Shown piece by piece: positions 35,242-43,348 of a stretch of 64,000 nt of DNA. The stretch lies in the NCBI RefSeq assembly GCF_001458255.1, contig NZ_CYSB01000025.1, forward strand, positions 62,001 through 126,000, given 5' to 3'. Position 1 is the stretch's first letter; each line of letters starts with the position of its first letter. Origin of the DNA: Thalassovita autumnalis. GTDB taxonomy: Bacteria; Pseudomonadota; Alphaproteobacteria; Rhodobacterales; Rhodobacteraceae. The notes under the pieces are model-generated. The model ran no database searches and was not told where the DNA came from. It saw only the letters and a list, made by a program, of their open reading frames with translations. The translations under genes were made by a program, and so were the position numbers.

Positions 35242-36231
35242 TCAGGCGTAAATGTCGGTCCAGAGCTCTTCGAGCGCCGGTTCCGGGCTTTCTTTGGCGA
35301 AATCAGCGGATTCGTTCACGATCGCTTTGATTTCCTTGTCGATCGCCTTCAGATCTTCTTCGGTGGCGTGTTTGCCGGTCAGCAGCAGGTCACGGACCTG
35401 TTCGATCGGGTCACGTTCGTCGCGCATTTTCTGCACTTCTTCGCGGGTCCGGTATTTTGCCGGGTCCGACATGGAGTGGCCGCGGTAGCGGTAGGTTTTG
35501 ACCTCAAGGATGTAGGGGCCTTTGCCGGCGCGGCAGTGTGCGGTGGCTTTTTCGCTGGCGGCTTTCACGGCCAGAACGTCCATGCCATCGACAATTTCCC
35601 CGGGGATGCCGAACGGCGCGCCGCGGGTGTAGATGTCTTCGGTCGAGGTGGAGCGGTTCTGGGCGGTGCCCATGGCGTATTGGTTGTTCTCAATCACGAA
35701 GATCACCGGCAGTTTCCACAGGGCGGCCATGTTGAAGGTCTCATAGACCTGGCCCTGGTTGGCGGCGCCATCCCCGAAATAGGTAAAGGTCACATTGTCA
35801 TTGCCGCGATACATATCCGAGAAGGCAAGGCCAGCCCCCAGCGGCACCTGTGCGCCGACGATGCCGTGGCCGCCGTAGAAATGTTTCTCTTTCGAGAACA
35901 TATGCATGGAGCCGCCTTTACCTTTGGAGTAGCCGCCTTCACGGCCTGTCAGCTCGGCCATCACGCCGTTGGGGTCCATGCCGCAGGCCAGCATATGGCC
36001 GTGGTCACGGTAAGAGGTGATGCGCTTGTCGCCTTCTTTGGCGGCAGCTTCGAGGCCAACAACAACCGCTTCCTGACCGATGTAGAGGTGGCAGAACCCG
36101 CCAATCAGGCCCATGCCATAGAGCTGTCCGGCCTTTTCTTCGAATCGGCGGATCAACAGCATGTCCCGATAGTAGGATTTCAGTTCCTCGGCGGAAACGT
36201 TTGATTTAGCTTGGGTTTTCTTGGCGGCCAT
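35242..36231 (-). CDS. pdhA: Pyruvate dehydrogenase E1 alpha subunit
   Basis: A 329-aa protein with the thiamine-diphosphate motif in [20 protein letters not shown] ... ENNQYAMGT and the phosphorylation-loop-like [19 protein letters not shown] region. It begins [36 protein letters not shown] precedes the ATG. It is the first gene of the pdh operon, and an operator-like palindrome lies 27 nt upstream of the start. Confidence 0.97.
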   Translation of the reverse strand: MAAKKTQAKSNVSAEELKSYYRDMLLIRRFEEKAGQLYGMGLIGGFCHLYIGQEAVVVGLEAAAKEGDKRITSYRDHGHMLACGMDPNGVMAELTGREGGYSKGKGGSMHMFSKEKHFYGGHGIVGAQVPLGAGLAFSDMYRGNDNVTFTYFGDGAANQGQVYETFNMAALWKLPVIFVIENNQYAMGTAQNRSTSTEDIYTRGAPFGIPGEIVDGMDVLAVKAASEKATAHCRAGKGPYILEVKTYRYRGHSMSDPAKYRTREEVQKMRDERDPIEQVRDLLLTGKHATEEDLKAIDKEIKAIVNESADFAKESPEPALEELWTDIYA

Positions 36232-36257
36232 GCGGCGTCATCCTCCCGGTAGCAAAT

Positions 36258-36277
36258 ATAGTTTAGCGTTAAACTAT
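36258..36277. promoter_or_regulatory. Operator-like palindrome upstream of pdhA
   Basis: ATAGTTTA-GCGT-TAAACTAT: eight-base perfect arms (20 bp, one mismatched inner pair) 27-46 nt upstream of the pdhA start. On the minus strand a TATAGAAT -10-like sequence directly precedes it, so a bound regulator would block or sit at the start site. The motif does not match a GntR/PdhR operator; a MarR-like site is possible but the regulator is unknown. Confidence 0.5.
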
Positions 36278-36405
36278 TCTATACAGCAAACGAATGCGCA
36301 GGGCGAGACTTAATTCATCGCAACCCGTTACGCGGCAAAATCCAGCCGCGTTCAGGCGGAAGATTTAAGCCCTGACATAAAGATGTTGCGAAAGAGAACA
36401 GAAGA

Positions 36406-36705
36406 TCAGCGGATGACCAATTCATCGCTGCGGATCATGCCCAGCACCGAACGGGCCTGCTGATCCAGCAGGTCCAGATCCAGGTAAGTGTCAGAGAGGC
36501 GGCGGGTCAGATTATCCATCCGGTTGACCTCAGCCTGCAGCGCGGCCAACTCACGGTTCAGCGTGGCGGCTTCGCGCTCAATCTCAGCCCGGCGTGAGAC
36601 CCCATAGCCGCCTTGCACCGCCGCAACGGTGAAGTAGACGCCCAGCAAAAATGCCAGGGTGAAATAGGCCCAAGTGCCCAGGGTGCTGCGCTTACTGCGG
36701 TGCAT
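36406..36705 (-). CDS. ftsB: FtsB/DivIC-family septum formation initiator
   Basis: A 99-aa bitopic protein. A membrane helix at about residues 11-31 (WAYFTLAFLLGVYFTVAAVQ) is followed by a coiled coil (REAATLNRELAALQAEVNRM, LTRRLSDTYLDLDLLDQQAR) typical of FtsB/DivIC. It links FtsL and FtsQ in the divisome. ATG 36705 has GAGAGGCAGAGC upstream; the earlier TTG 36720 is unlikely. It is a single gene upstream of the pdh operon. Two GANTC sites lie upstream, as noted separately. Confidence 0.82.
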   Translation of the reverse strand: MHRSKRSTLGTWAYFTLAFLLGVYFTVAAVQGGYGVSRRAEIEREAATLNRELAALQAEVNRMDNLTRRLSDTYLDLDLLDQQARSVLGMIRSDELVIR

Positions 36706-36722
36706 TGCTCTGCCTCTCAAAT

Positions 36723-36739
36723 CCCGCCGTTTTGGCGGG
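36723..36739. other. Short hairpin upstream of ftsB-like gene
   Basis: CCCGCC-GTTTT-GGCGGG, 17 nt. On the minus strand it is an untailed stem in the 5' leader of the ftsB-like gene, so it is more likely the end of an upstream transcript or a leader structure than a terminator. Confidence 0.35.
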
Positions 36740-36949
36740 TTCGCCTCTTGCTTGGGCGATGCAGGAACTATGCCATAGGTGATTCGCCGTGTGAATCCCC
36801 TTAGCCAAAAGAGAGTGCAGTTTTCTGGGGATAACTTGGACTTGTGTCACATAATTGCAGCAGCCTTGGCTGGGCGGGGAGGCTGGACGGTGAAAACCGC
36901 CCGCAGCCCGGCAATTTGCCCACGTAATCAAGGCACAAACAAGGGGCGA

Positions 36950-37456
36950 TCAGGGCGAGGGGCGATCATCCAGGCGCAGTTGCAGGAAGATCAGTTCAAG
37001 CCAATCGCCGAATTTCTGGCCAACCTGCGGCATACGGGCGGTGACCTCAAATCCCAGCGCTTCGTGCAGGCGGATCGAGGCGTCATTGCCGGCGGTCACC
37101 GCGGCAACCATCATATGCAGCCCATCCGACTTGGCCTGATCAATCAGCGCCTGCATCAGCTGCCGGCCCAGCCCCTTGCCGCGCTGGCCATCGCGGACAT
37201 AGACCGAATGCTCGACCGTTTCGCGAAACCCGTGGAAAGGGCGCCAGGGTCCGTAGGAGGCATAGCCAATCACCCGACCGTCCTCTTCGGCGACCAGCAC
37301 CGGAAACCCGTCACCCTGCCGCTGGGCCACCCAGGCGGCGCGGTTTCCGGCGTCAACCAGGGTTTCGTTGAGGATGGCGACGGTGTTTTCAACTGCGTGG
37401 TTGTAAATCTCGGCCAGCCCTTGGGCGTCTGCGGCGGTGGCGGTGCGGATGATCAT
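36950..37456 (-). CDS. GNAT N-acetyltransferase (phosphinothricin/methionine-derivative acetyltransferase-like)
   Basis: A 168-aa GNAT protein. The start MIIRTATAADAQGLAEIYNH, YASYGPWRPFHGFRETVEHS and the acetyl-CoA loop VRDGQRGKGLGRQLMQALID match the PAT/Bar/MddA subgroup, which acetylates phosphinothricin or methionine sulfone/sulfoximine. The physiological substrate is uncertain. ATG 37456 is preceded by ATGAGGCCCCG. It stands alone, transcribed toward ftsB. Confidence 0.85.
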   Translation of the reverse strand: MIIRTATAADAQGLAEIYNHAVENTVAILNETLVDAGNRAAWVAQRQGDGFPVLVAEEDGRVIGYASYGPWRPFHGFRETVEHSVYVRDGQRGKGLGRQLMQALIDQAKSDGLHMMVAAVTAGNDASIRLHEALGFEVTARMPQVGQKFGDWLELIFLQLRLDDRPSP

Positions 37457-37565
37457 CGGGGCCTCATGGTCTTGTGCGGCGTCTTGTTCGGCACAGTTCT
37501 GCGGGAAGTGGCACGGATGTCAATTGGGGCAGCTGTGTTTTATCCCATGCCAAATCCATAGATTT

Positions 37566-37628
37566 GGCAGCGCCCGAACCGCCCCCACGGGGCGGGCGCT
37601 TCGCTTCCACCCCTCGGTTCGGGCGCGA
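37566..37628. repeat. Intergenic palindromic repeat, copy C
   Basis: GGCAGCGCCCGAACCG, CGGGGCGGGCGCTTCGCTT and CCCCTCGGTTCGGGCGCG form a 63-nt element, the reverse complement of much of copy A at 16951-17030. It lies between the GNAT gene and the fba terminator. Confidence 0.75.
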
Positions 37629-37648
37629 CATCTAAATTCGGTAGGCAC

Positions 37649-37679
37649 AAAAAAAGGCGCCCCGGGTGGAGTGCCTTTT
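37649..37679 (-). terminator. Terminator after fba
   Basis: AAAAGGCGC / GTGCCTTTT stem (one wobble). On the minus strand it is followed by a T tract (A run 37649-37655), about 20 nt past the fba stop at 37698. Confidence 0.85.
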
Positions 37680-37697
37680 CTATATATAGCAAAGAGC

Positions 37698-38591
37698 TTA
37701 GCCCGCAACGGAGGCGTCGTAGATCGACTGGACGCTGGTGTTCAGCGTGGCGTCGAAGGCGTTCTGGTCCTGCTGGGCGGACAGACCTTCTGTCAGGGCG
37801 CGCGAGAAGGAGGCGATCATGCCGGTGTTCTGGGCCAGACGGGTGTTGGCCTCATCCCGGTCATAGCCGCCCGACAGCGCCACCATGCGCAGCACGCGCG
37901 GGTGATCAGCCAGCGGTTTGTAGGTGTTTGCCACTTCAGGCAGGGTCAGTTTCAGCATCACCTGCTGATCGCCTTCCAGCGCGTCCAGCTGGGCCTTGAT
38001 TTCGGCCATCAGCATCTCTTCGGCCTGCGCCTTGTCGGCGATCGAGATGGTCACCTCGGGTTCAATGATCGGCATCAGGCCGGCGGCGATGATCTGTTTG
38101 CCGATCTCAAACTGCTGGGCCACAACGGCTTTGATGCCTTCGGGCGAGGCGGCGCTGATGACCGAGCGCATTTTGGTGCCATAGATGCCTTTGGACACGG
38201 CTTTTTCCAAGAGCGCGGCCAGATCGGGCATCGGTTTCAGGATCTGAACGCCGTTTTCCTCATCGGCCAGACCTTTGTCGACCTTCAGGAAAGGCACGAC
38301 CTGGCAGTCCTCCCACAGGTAGGTGGCGGTGGGTTTGCCATCGATGCCGCCATCCATGGTGCGTTCAAACAGGATGGCGCCCAGCACACGTTCGCCGTTG
38401 AACGCGTTGGATTTGATGATGCGGGCGCGCATGTCGTGGATGATGCCGAACATCTCTTCTTCGGAGGTGTAGGCGTCTTCGTTCACACCGTAGAGGCGCA
38501 GCGCCTTCGGGGTGGAGCCGCCGCTCTGGTCCAGGGCCGCAATGAAGCCGTTGCCGGTGCCAATCAATTCGCTTTGGGTCTGGTTTGTCAT
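37698..38591 (-). CDS. fba: Class I fructose-bisphosphate aldolase
   Basis: A 297-aa class I (Schiff-base) aldolase of the bacterial type (GTGNGFIAALDQSGGSTPKA start, then IKSNAFNGERVLGAILFERT, VVPFLKVDKGLADEENGVQI, PIIEPEVTI, MLKLTLPEVANTYK and ALSGGYDRDEAN). It splits fructose-1,6-bisphosphate without metal. AGGACCAGACC precedes ATG 38591. It follows pgk on the same strand, separated by 212 nt, forming a lower-glycolysis neighbourhood. Confidence 0.95.
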   Translation of the reverse strand: MTNQTQSELIGTGNGFIAALDQSGGSTPKALRLYGVNEDAYTSEEEMFGIIHDMRARIIKSNAFNGERVLGAILFERTMDGGIDGKPTATYLWEDCQVVPFLKVDKGLADEENGVQILKPMPDLAALLEKAVSKGIYGTKMRSVISAASPEGIKAVVAQQFEIGKQIIAAGLMPIIEPEVTISIADKAQAEEMLMAEIKAQLDALEGDQQVMLKLTLPEVANTYKPLADHPRVLRMVALSGGYDRDEANTRLAQNTGMIASFSRALTEGLSAQQDQNAFDATLNTSVQSIYDASVAG

Positions 38592-38753
38592 GGTCTGGTC
38601 CTGCGTGTGAATACGTGTTCAGTGGAGGAAAGGTCTGCTTTCAACCGCTCCAATAAGCGACAGCGCGGCGGCTGACAATCTTGGTAGCGCTAGCGACGGG
38701 AAAACTTTCAGGTCAAGGTGTTAAGATGGGGTGAATTCACCTGATCTTAGAGT

Positions 38754-38781
38754 GGATCCGTCGCAGTTTTGCGACAGATCC
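38754..38781. other. Hairpin between fba and pgk
   Basis: GGATC-C-GTCGCA-GTTT-TGCGAC-A-GATCC, 11 pairs with symmetric bulges, 23 nt past the pgk stop. T-rich sequence follows on the plus strand but not on the minus, so it is not a clean terminator for pgk; it may protect the pgk 3' end. Confidence 0.45.
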
Positions 38782-38803
38782 TGTTGTTTTTGGGCCAGGG
38801 CGC

Positions 38804-39988
38804 TTAACCCTGAAGGGCGGCCACACCGGGGAGGGTTTTGCCCTCCATCCACTCGAGGAAGGCGCCGCCTGCGGTGGAGATATAGGTGAAATCTGCTGCG
38901 GCCCCTGCTTGGTTGAGCGCTGCAACCGTGTCACCGCCGCCCGCGACCGAGGTCAGCTGGCCAGCTTTGGACAGGGCAGCCGCTTTTTGGGCAGCGGCGT
39001 TGGTGGCGGTGTCAAAAGGTTCAATCTCAAAGGCGCCAAGCGGGCCGTTCCAGATCAGGGTTTTGGCGCCGTCGAGGACCTCTGCGATGCGTTCAACCGC
39101 TTTCGGGCCGGCATCCAGGATCATCTTATCGGCCGGGCAGGCGTCATTGGCGACAACTTCATTGGCGGCACCGGCGGCAAATTCAGCGGCCACCACCACG
39201 TCGGCAGGCAGCACGATGTCACAGCCGGCGGTCTTGGCTTTTTCCATGATCTCACGCGCAGTGTCGGTCATGTCATGTTCGCAGAGCGATTTGCCCACAT
39301 CGATGCCCTGGGCGGCCAGGAAGGTGTTGGCCATGCCGCCACCGATCACCAGATGATCCACCTTGGCAACCAGATTGCCCAGCAGTTCCAGTTTGGTGGA
39401 CACTTTGGCGCCGCCAACCACGGCCACAACCGGGCGCACCGGCTGACCCAGGGCGCCCTCCAGCGCCTCCAGCTCGGCCTGCATTAGACGACCGGCGCAG
39501 GAGGGCAGGTGATGCGCCACCCCTTCGGTGGAGGCATGGGCGCGGTGCGAGGCCGAGAAGGCATCCGAGCAGAACACATCGCCCAATTTGGCCAGACGGG
39601 CGGCAAATTCGGGGTCGTTTTTCTCTTCGCCGGGGTGGAAGCGGATGTTTTCCAAAAGCGCCACCTCAGCGGCGTCCACTTCGGCCGACGGGGTTTCTGC
39701 GCCTTCCAGCGTTTCGATGAAAGCGACCGAGCGGCCAAGCGCGGTTTCCAATGCGCTGAGCGTGACGCGCAGCGACATGTCCAGCACCACCTTGCCCTTG
39801 GGACGGCCAAAATGCGCGATCAGCAGGGGCTTGCCGCCTTTGGCGATGATGTCATTGACCGTGGGCACAATCCGTTCGATCCGGGTGGCATCCGTTACCT
39901 TGCCGTCGGCGACCGGGACGTTGATGTCCACGCGCACCAAAACGCGCTTACCGTTGAGATCCATGTCATCAAGGGTTTTCCAAGCCAT
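38804..39988 (-). CDS. pgk: Phosphoglycerate kinase
   Basis: A 394-aa kinase. It has the N-terminal [20 protein letters not shown], the middle [20 protein letters not shown] and the C-terminal [16 protein letters not shown] nucleotide-binding motif. It transfers phosphate from 1,3-bisphosphoglycerate to ADP. I start at ATG 39988 ([14 protein letters not shown]) with GGAGAGCAGAGC upstream; the 15-residue extension to 40033 is rejected. It is divergent from the cyclophilin gene at 40126. Confidence 0.97.
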   Translation of the reverse strand: MAWKTLDDMDLNGKRVLVRVDINVPVADGKVTDATRIERIVPTVNDIIAKGGKPLLIAHFGRPKGKVVLDMSLRVTLSALETALGRSVAFIETLEGAETPSAEVDAAEVALLENIRFHPGEEKNDPEFAARLAKLGDVFCSDAFSASHRAHASTEGVAHHLPSCAGRLMQAELEALEGALGQPVRPVVAVVGGAKVSTKLELLGNLVAKVDHLVIGGGMANTFLAAQGIDVGKSLCEHDMTDTAREIMEKAKTAGCDIVLPADVVVAAEFAAGAANEVVANDACPADKMILDAGPKAVERIAEVLDGAKTLIWNGPLGAFEIEPFDTATNAAAQKAAALSKAGQLTSVAGGGDTVAALNQAGAAADFTYISTAGGAFLEWMEGKTLPGVAALQG

Positions 39989-40125
39989 GCTCTGCTCTCC
40001 AAAGGGAAAAATCACTGTGGTTGTGCGTGTCATCGCTTGTGAGGGCGCTCAGGTCAACCTCATGCTTGGCAATTGGCTGTTTGGGGCTTAGGTATCGGGG
40101 CAAGATGATTAGAGAGGAAGCCCAA

Positions 40126-40632
40126 ATGGCCGAGTATAAAGATCCCGAAAACACCATCCTGCTGGAACTGAAGGGTGGCACGGTTGTGATTGAACTGCTG
40201 CCGGACGTTGCACCCAAGCACGTTGAGCGCATGAAAGAACTGGCCCGCGCCGGCAAATATGACAATGTTGCCTTCCACCGTGTGATTGACGGCTTCATGG
40301 CCCAGACCGGTGATGTGGAACACGCCAACATGGAAAACAACTACAACCCCGGCCGCGCAGGCACCGGTGGTTCGGACCTGCCGGATCTGCCCGCAGAGTT
40401 TTCCAAAGTGCCGCACGCCCGTGGTTCGTTGGGCGCCGCCCGGTCGCAGAACCCGAACTCGGCCAACTCGCAGTTCTTCATCAACTTCAAAGACAACAGC
40501 TTCCTCAACGGTCAGTACACCGTTTACGGTCAGGTGACCTCGGGGATGGAGCATGTGGATGCGATTGTACGTGGTGAGCCGCCTGCGAACCCGGATCGCA
40601 TGATCTCGATGAAGGTTGCCGCGGATGTATAA
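40126..40632 (+). CDS. Cytoplasmic cyclophilin-type peptidyl-prolyl isomerase
   Basis: A 168-aa cyclophilin (VAFHRVIDGFMAQTGDVEHA with the catalytic Arg, ARSQNPNSANSQFFINFKDN, FLNGQYTVYGQVTSGMEHVD). It has no signal peptide, so it is cytoplasmic. ATG 40126 (MAEYKDPENT) has AGAGAGGAAGC upstream; the upstream frame is rejected. It overlaps the following, exported cyclophilin by 8 nt. Confidence 0.95.
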   Translation: MAEYKDPENTILLELKGGTVVIELLPDVAPKHVERMKELARAGKYDNVAFHRVIDGFMAQTGDVEHANMENNYNPGRAGTGGSDLPDLPAEFSKVPHARGSLGAARSQNPNSANSQFFINFKDNSFLNGQYTVYGQVTSGMEHVDAIVRGEPPANPDRMISMKVAADV

Positions 40633-41173
40633 GTCGCTGGCAGCCGCACTGGTTCTGGCAGCAGGCCCCGTCGCCGCTGCCGGCATCAACATCGCGGTCG
40701 CGGGTGAGGCCAATGGCACCATCCAGATCGACCTGTTCGAGGATGTGGCCCCCGGCCATGTTGAACAGATCACGACGCTGGCCGCTGAAGGCGCCTATGA
40801 CAACGTGGTGTTTCACCGCGTGATCGAGGGCTTCATGGCGCAGACCGGCGATGTGCAGTTCGGCGTGATGGGCGGCGATATGCGCATGGCGGGTCGTGGC
40901 GGTTCCGATCGTCCTGACCTGAAGGCGGAGTTTTCCGACCTGAACTTCGACCGTGGTGTTGTGGGCATGGCGCGCAGCCAGAACCCGAACTCGGCCAATT
41001 CGCAGTTCTTCATCATGTTCGCCCCGGCGCCGCATCTGAACGGTCAGTACACCATCGTCGGCGAAGTGACCGAAGGCATGGATGTGGTTGACGCCATCAA
41101 ACGCGGCGCTGGCCGCAATGGTGAGGTTGTCGGCGCACCGGATGTGATGAAAAAGGTCACCGTGACCGAGTGA
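40625..41173 (+). CDS. Periplasmic cyclophilin-type peptidyl-prolyl isomerase
   Basis: A 182-aa protein. A signal peptide at residues 1-22 (MYKSLAAALVLAAGPVAAAG) is followed by a cyclophilin domain (VVFHRVIEGFMAQTGDVQFG, ARSQNPNSANSQFFIMFAPA, HLNGQYTIVGEVTEGMDVVD). It is clearly paralogous to the upstream gene. ATG 40625 overlaps the upstream stop in another frame, so translation is coupled. It folds proline-containing proteins in the periplasm. Confidence 0.93.
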   Translation: MYKSLAAALVLAAGPVAAAGINIAVAGEANGTIQIDLFEDVAPGHVEQITTLAAEGAYDNVVFHRVIEGFMAQTGDVQFGVMGGDMRMAGRGGSDRPDLKAEFSDLNFDRGVVGMARSQNPNSANSQFFIMFAPAPHLNGQYTIVGEVTEGMDVVDAIKRGAGRNGEVVGAPDVMKKVTVTE

Positions 41174-41266
41174 TCTCGGGCCTGATAACGGGCCTGACAA
41201 TGTGATTTTGGCAAACGCCGCCTCTTTGGCCTTTACAGTCGGGCTTGGGGCGGCGTTTGTGTTTTT

Positions 41267-41288
41267 GAGTATTTTTGGCAAGATGAAA
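41267..41288 (+). repeat. GAGTATTTTTG repeat, copy 1
   Basis: GAGTATTTTTGGCAAGATGA followed by AA, just upstream of the punA start. It is related to the sites at 44322, 50265 and 55760. Confidence 0.6.
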
Positions 41289-41321
41289 ACAGGCGCTTTC
41301 CTGGGCGCCACAGGGGGCGAG

Positions 41322-42122
41322 ATGACAGCATTAGAGGTTATTCGGGCGCGGGCGCCGGGCGTGGCGCCGAAGGTCGGATTTATTCTGGGATCTGGCCTTG
41401 GCGGGCTGGCCGATCATGTCGAGGGTGTTTCCATCGATTATGCGGATCTGCCGGGATTTCCCCATGTGGGGGTTTCTGGCCATAAGGCGCAGCTGCATCT
41501 GGGCCGTTTTGAAGGCTGTGAGGTGGCGATCCTCGGCGGGCGGGAGCATTTTTATGAAAATGGCAATGCGGCGGCGATGCGTCTGCCTTTGGAGGTGTTG
41601 AAGGCGCTGGGGGTCGAGACGCTGTTTTTGACCAATGCCTGCGGGTCCTTCCGCGCCGATATTCCACCCGGCGATCTGATGCTGCTAAACGATCACATCA
41701 ACTATTCGGGCCGCTCCCCCCTGATTGGTGAGAAGACGGATAAGCGGTTTGTGAACCTGACCGAGGCCTATGATCCGGGTCTGCGCGCCGAGCTTAGCGA
41801 GATTGCCAAAGCCCAGGGGATTGACCTGAAATCAGGGGTTTATGCCTGGTATTCCGGGCCGAACTTTGAAACCCCGGCAGAGATCCGGATGCTGAAGCTG
41901 CTGGGGGCGGATGCGGTGGGCATGTCCACCGTGCCTGAGGTTATTCTGGCGCGGTTTCTGGAGATGCAGGTCTGCGCCTTTTCCGTGGTGACCAATATGG
42001 CGGCGGGGCTGGGGCATGAACATATCAGCCATGAACACACCAAAGCATCGGCCCCTATAGGTGCGGCGAAGCTGGAAGGCATCATCCGGGCGTTTCTGCG
42101 GGCGCGGGCCCAGCCAAGTTAA
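41322..42122 (+). CDS. punA: Purine nucleoside phosphorylase
   Basis: A 266-aa trimeric-type PNP. It has LGSGLGGLADHVEGV, FPHVGVSGHKAQLHLGRFEG, LTNACGSFRADIPPGDLMLL, the purine-site region YSGPNFETPAEIRMLK and GMSTVPEVILARFLEM. It splits purine nucleosides by phosphorolysis. ATG 41322 (MTALEVIRARAPG) follows GGGGGCGAG; ATG 41283 would add 13 residues and lies in the GAGTATTTTTG repeat. Its stop codon falls in a 14-bp tandem duplication. Confidence 0.93.
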   Translation: MTALEVIRARAPGVAPKVGFILGSGLGGLADHVEGVSIDYADLPGFPHVGVSGHKAQLHLGRFEGCEVAILGGREHFYENGNAAAMRLPLEVLKALGVETLFLTNACGSFRADIPPGDLMLLNDHINYSGRSPLIGEKTDKRFVNLTEAYDPGLRAELSEIAKAQGIDLKSGVYAWYSGPNFETPAEIRMLKLLGADAVGMSTVPEVILARFLEMQVCAFSVVTNMAAGLGHEHISHEHTKASAPIGAAKLEGIIRAFLRARAQPS

Positions 42123-42141
42123 TCCGGCCAAGTTAATCCGG
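42114..42141. repeat. 14-bp tandem duplication across the punA stop
   Basis: CCAAGTTAATCCGG occurs twice in tandem (42114-42127 and 42128-42141). The punA TAA is in the first copy, and the second abuts the stop of the convergent GFA-family gene. Confidence 0.85.
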
Positions 42142-42142
42142 C

Positions 42143-42502
42143 CTAATCAATAAAGCTCCAGCTGTCGGCGCCGTCAAAGCGGCGCACCGGGACCTTTGCG
42201 GCCTCCTCAGGGTCGCAGAGGTTGAGGTTTACCGCCATAGGACCGGTTTCTGGCTCGGCCATGTTTTCCCAATGGGTTGGGCAGCCGCAGGTGGTGCAGC
42301 TGTGAAAGCCGATGTTTTCTTCGCCGCGCAGGTAGCGGTGGGTGGCGCCTTCGGCCATGTGGAAGGTGATCTGATCGGCATTGGCATAGATCCAGGTGGC
42401 GCCCAGACGGCGGCAGATCGAACAGTTGCAGGAGGCCGCTGTTTCGGCTGTTCGCTGATAGTCAAAACGCACAGCGCCGCAGTGACAGGAACCTTGGATC
42501 AT
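42143..42502 (-). CDS. GFA (CENP-V/GFA domain) family zinc protein
   Basis: A 119-aa protein with the GFA fold and three zinc-binding Cys groups: GSCHCGAVRF at the start, SCNCSICRRLGA, and FHSCTTCGCPTHW. The family was named for glutathione-dependent formaldehyde activation, but most members have no proven reaction. It is convergent with punA, its stop 21 nt past that of punA. AGGGAGCTTAGCC-like purines precede ATG 42502. Confidence 0.88.
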   Translation of the reverse strand: MIQGSCHCGAVRFDYQRTAETAASCNCSICRRLGATWIYANADQITFHMAEGATHRYLRGEENIGFHSCTTCGCPTHWENMAEPETGPMAVNLNLCDPEEAAKVPVRRFDGADSWSFID

Positions 42503-42698
42503 TGGCTAAGCTCCCTCAGAGAGGTTTGGTTTTACGGGAAAACAACAGGTTGCCCACAGGGCGTCAAGTGCGATCAGGCCATCTTCATGATCCTGGAGAC
42601 ATCTGTCAGCGCCTCTTGCTGGCTGCTGGGGGGATGCGGGTATTTCCGATGGACGCGCCACATTCACTAGATTGGCGACTTGCAACATGGCCCCAGAT

Positions 42699-43127
42699 TT
42701 ATGGTGCGTTTAGATAAATTCTTGCGTGTATCCTGCGTTCCCCAGAACGCATGTCGAGTACTCTTATCCAGAGTTTGTAATTAGTGAGGACGCGATTAAA
42801 GTACTTGCTGGTAAACGATGTGCGCCTATCAACCTCACCATTTTCAAACCAAGCTTTATCTGTGGTACTCAAGTTCGAGTCATCCGCATGGATCACATAT
42901 GTGCTGTCCATGTTTTCCGTGAAGAACGCGATCGGATCGTCAATCTGGTTGTCTTCCAGATAGTGCAGCACGGCATCGGTCACCAGCTGCGGATCAGATC
43001 TGTGGCCGAATTCCCTGATCGTTGCCTTGGCGAACTTATCGAAATCCGATGCGAAGAGCGGCAGCAGTATGACAGCCAGCAGGCTGGCAGACAAAAGACC
43101 TAGGAAAAGATGGAAAATGCGTCTCAT
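42699..43127 (-). CDS. Hypothetical exported/anchored protein, lower GC than neighbours
   Basis: A 142-aa protein not recognised as any family. An N-terminal signal or anchor helix at about residues 4-26 (IFHLFLGLLSASLLAVILLP) is followed by a soluble domain rich in Asp/Asn and aromatic residues (SDPQLVTDAVLHYLEDNQID, FTSKYFNRVLTNYKLWIRVL). Part of the coding region is only about 48% GC by eye, with codons (AGT, GTA, TTA) unlike its neighbours, suggesting transfer. Gaps of about 200 nt flank both sides. It could be a periplasmic orphan. Confidence 0.6.
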   Translation of the reverse strand: MRRIFHLFLGLLSASLLAVILLPLFASDFDKFAKATIREFGHRSDPQLVTDAVLHYLEDNQIDDPIAFFTENMDSTYVIHADDSNLSTTDKAWFENGEVDRRTSFTSKYFNRVLTNYKLWIRVLDMRSGERRIHARIYLNAP

Positions 43128-43348
43128 GGCTACTCACTTATGGCAGCACGGGCTGCGTTAGGGTTGCTGCAGAGGCTCTTATTGCATCCATGGGGTGTCA
43201 AGTTGCGTGGGGCGCGGGGGGCATCCATTGGCCCGCCCCCGGCGAGCTGCATCAGGCTGTCCGGCGCAGTCACCATCTATCACATTCCTGCGTGCTGGGG
43301 TTTCCATCGCCCTGAAAACCGCCACAGTAGCAGTCAGGAGGATCGCCC

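Noticed and set aside
32507-35251. 914-aa plus-strand open frame antisense to pdhB and pdhC
   Set aside because: Shadow frame; the opposite strand encodes the complete PDH subunits with all motifs.
36826-36834. DnaA-box-like TTATCCCCA on the minus strand
   Set aside because: A single imperfect match without an AT-rich region or other boxes; not evidence for an origin.
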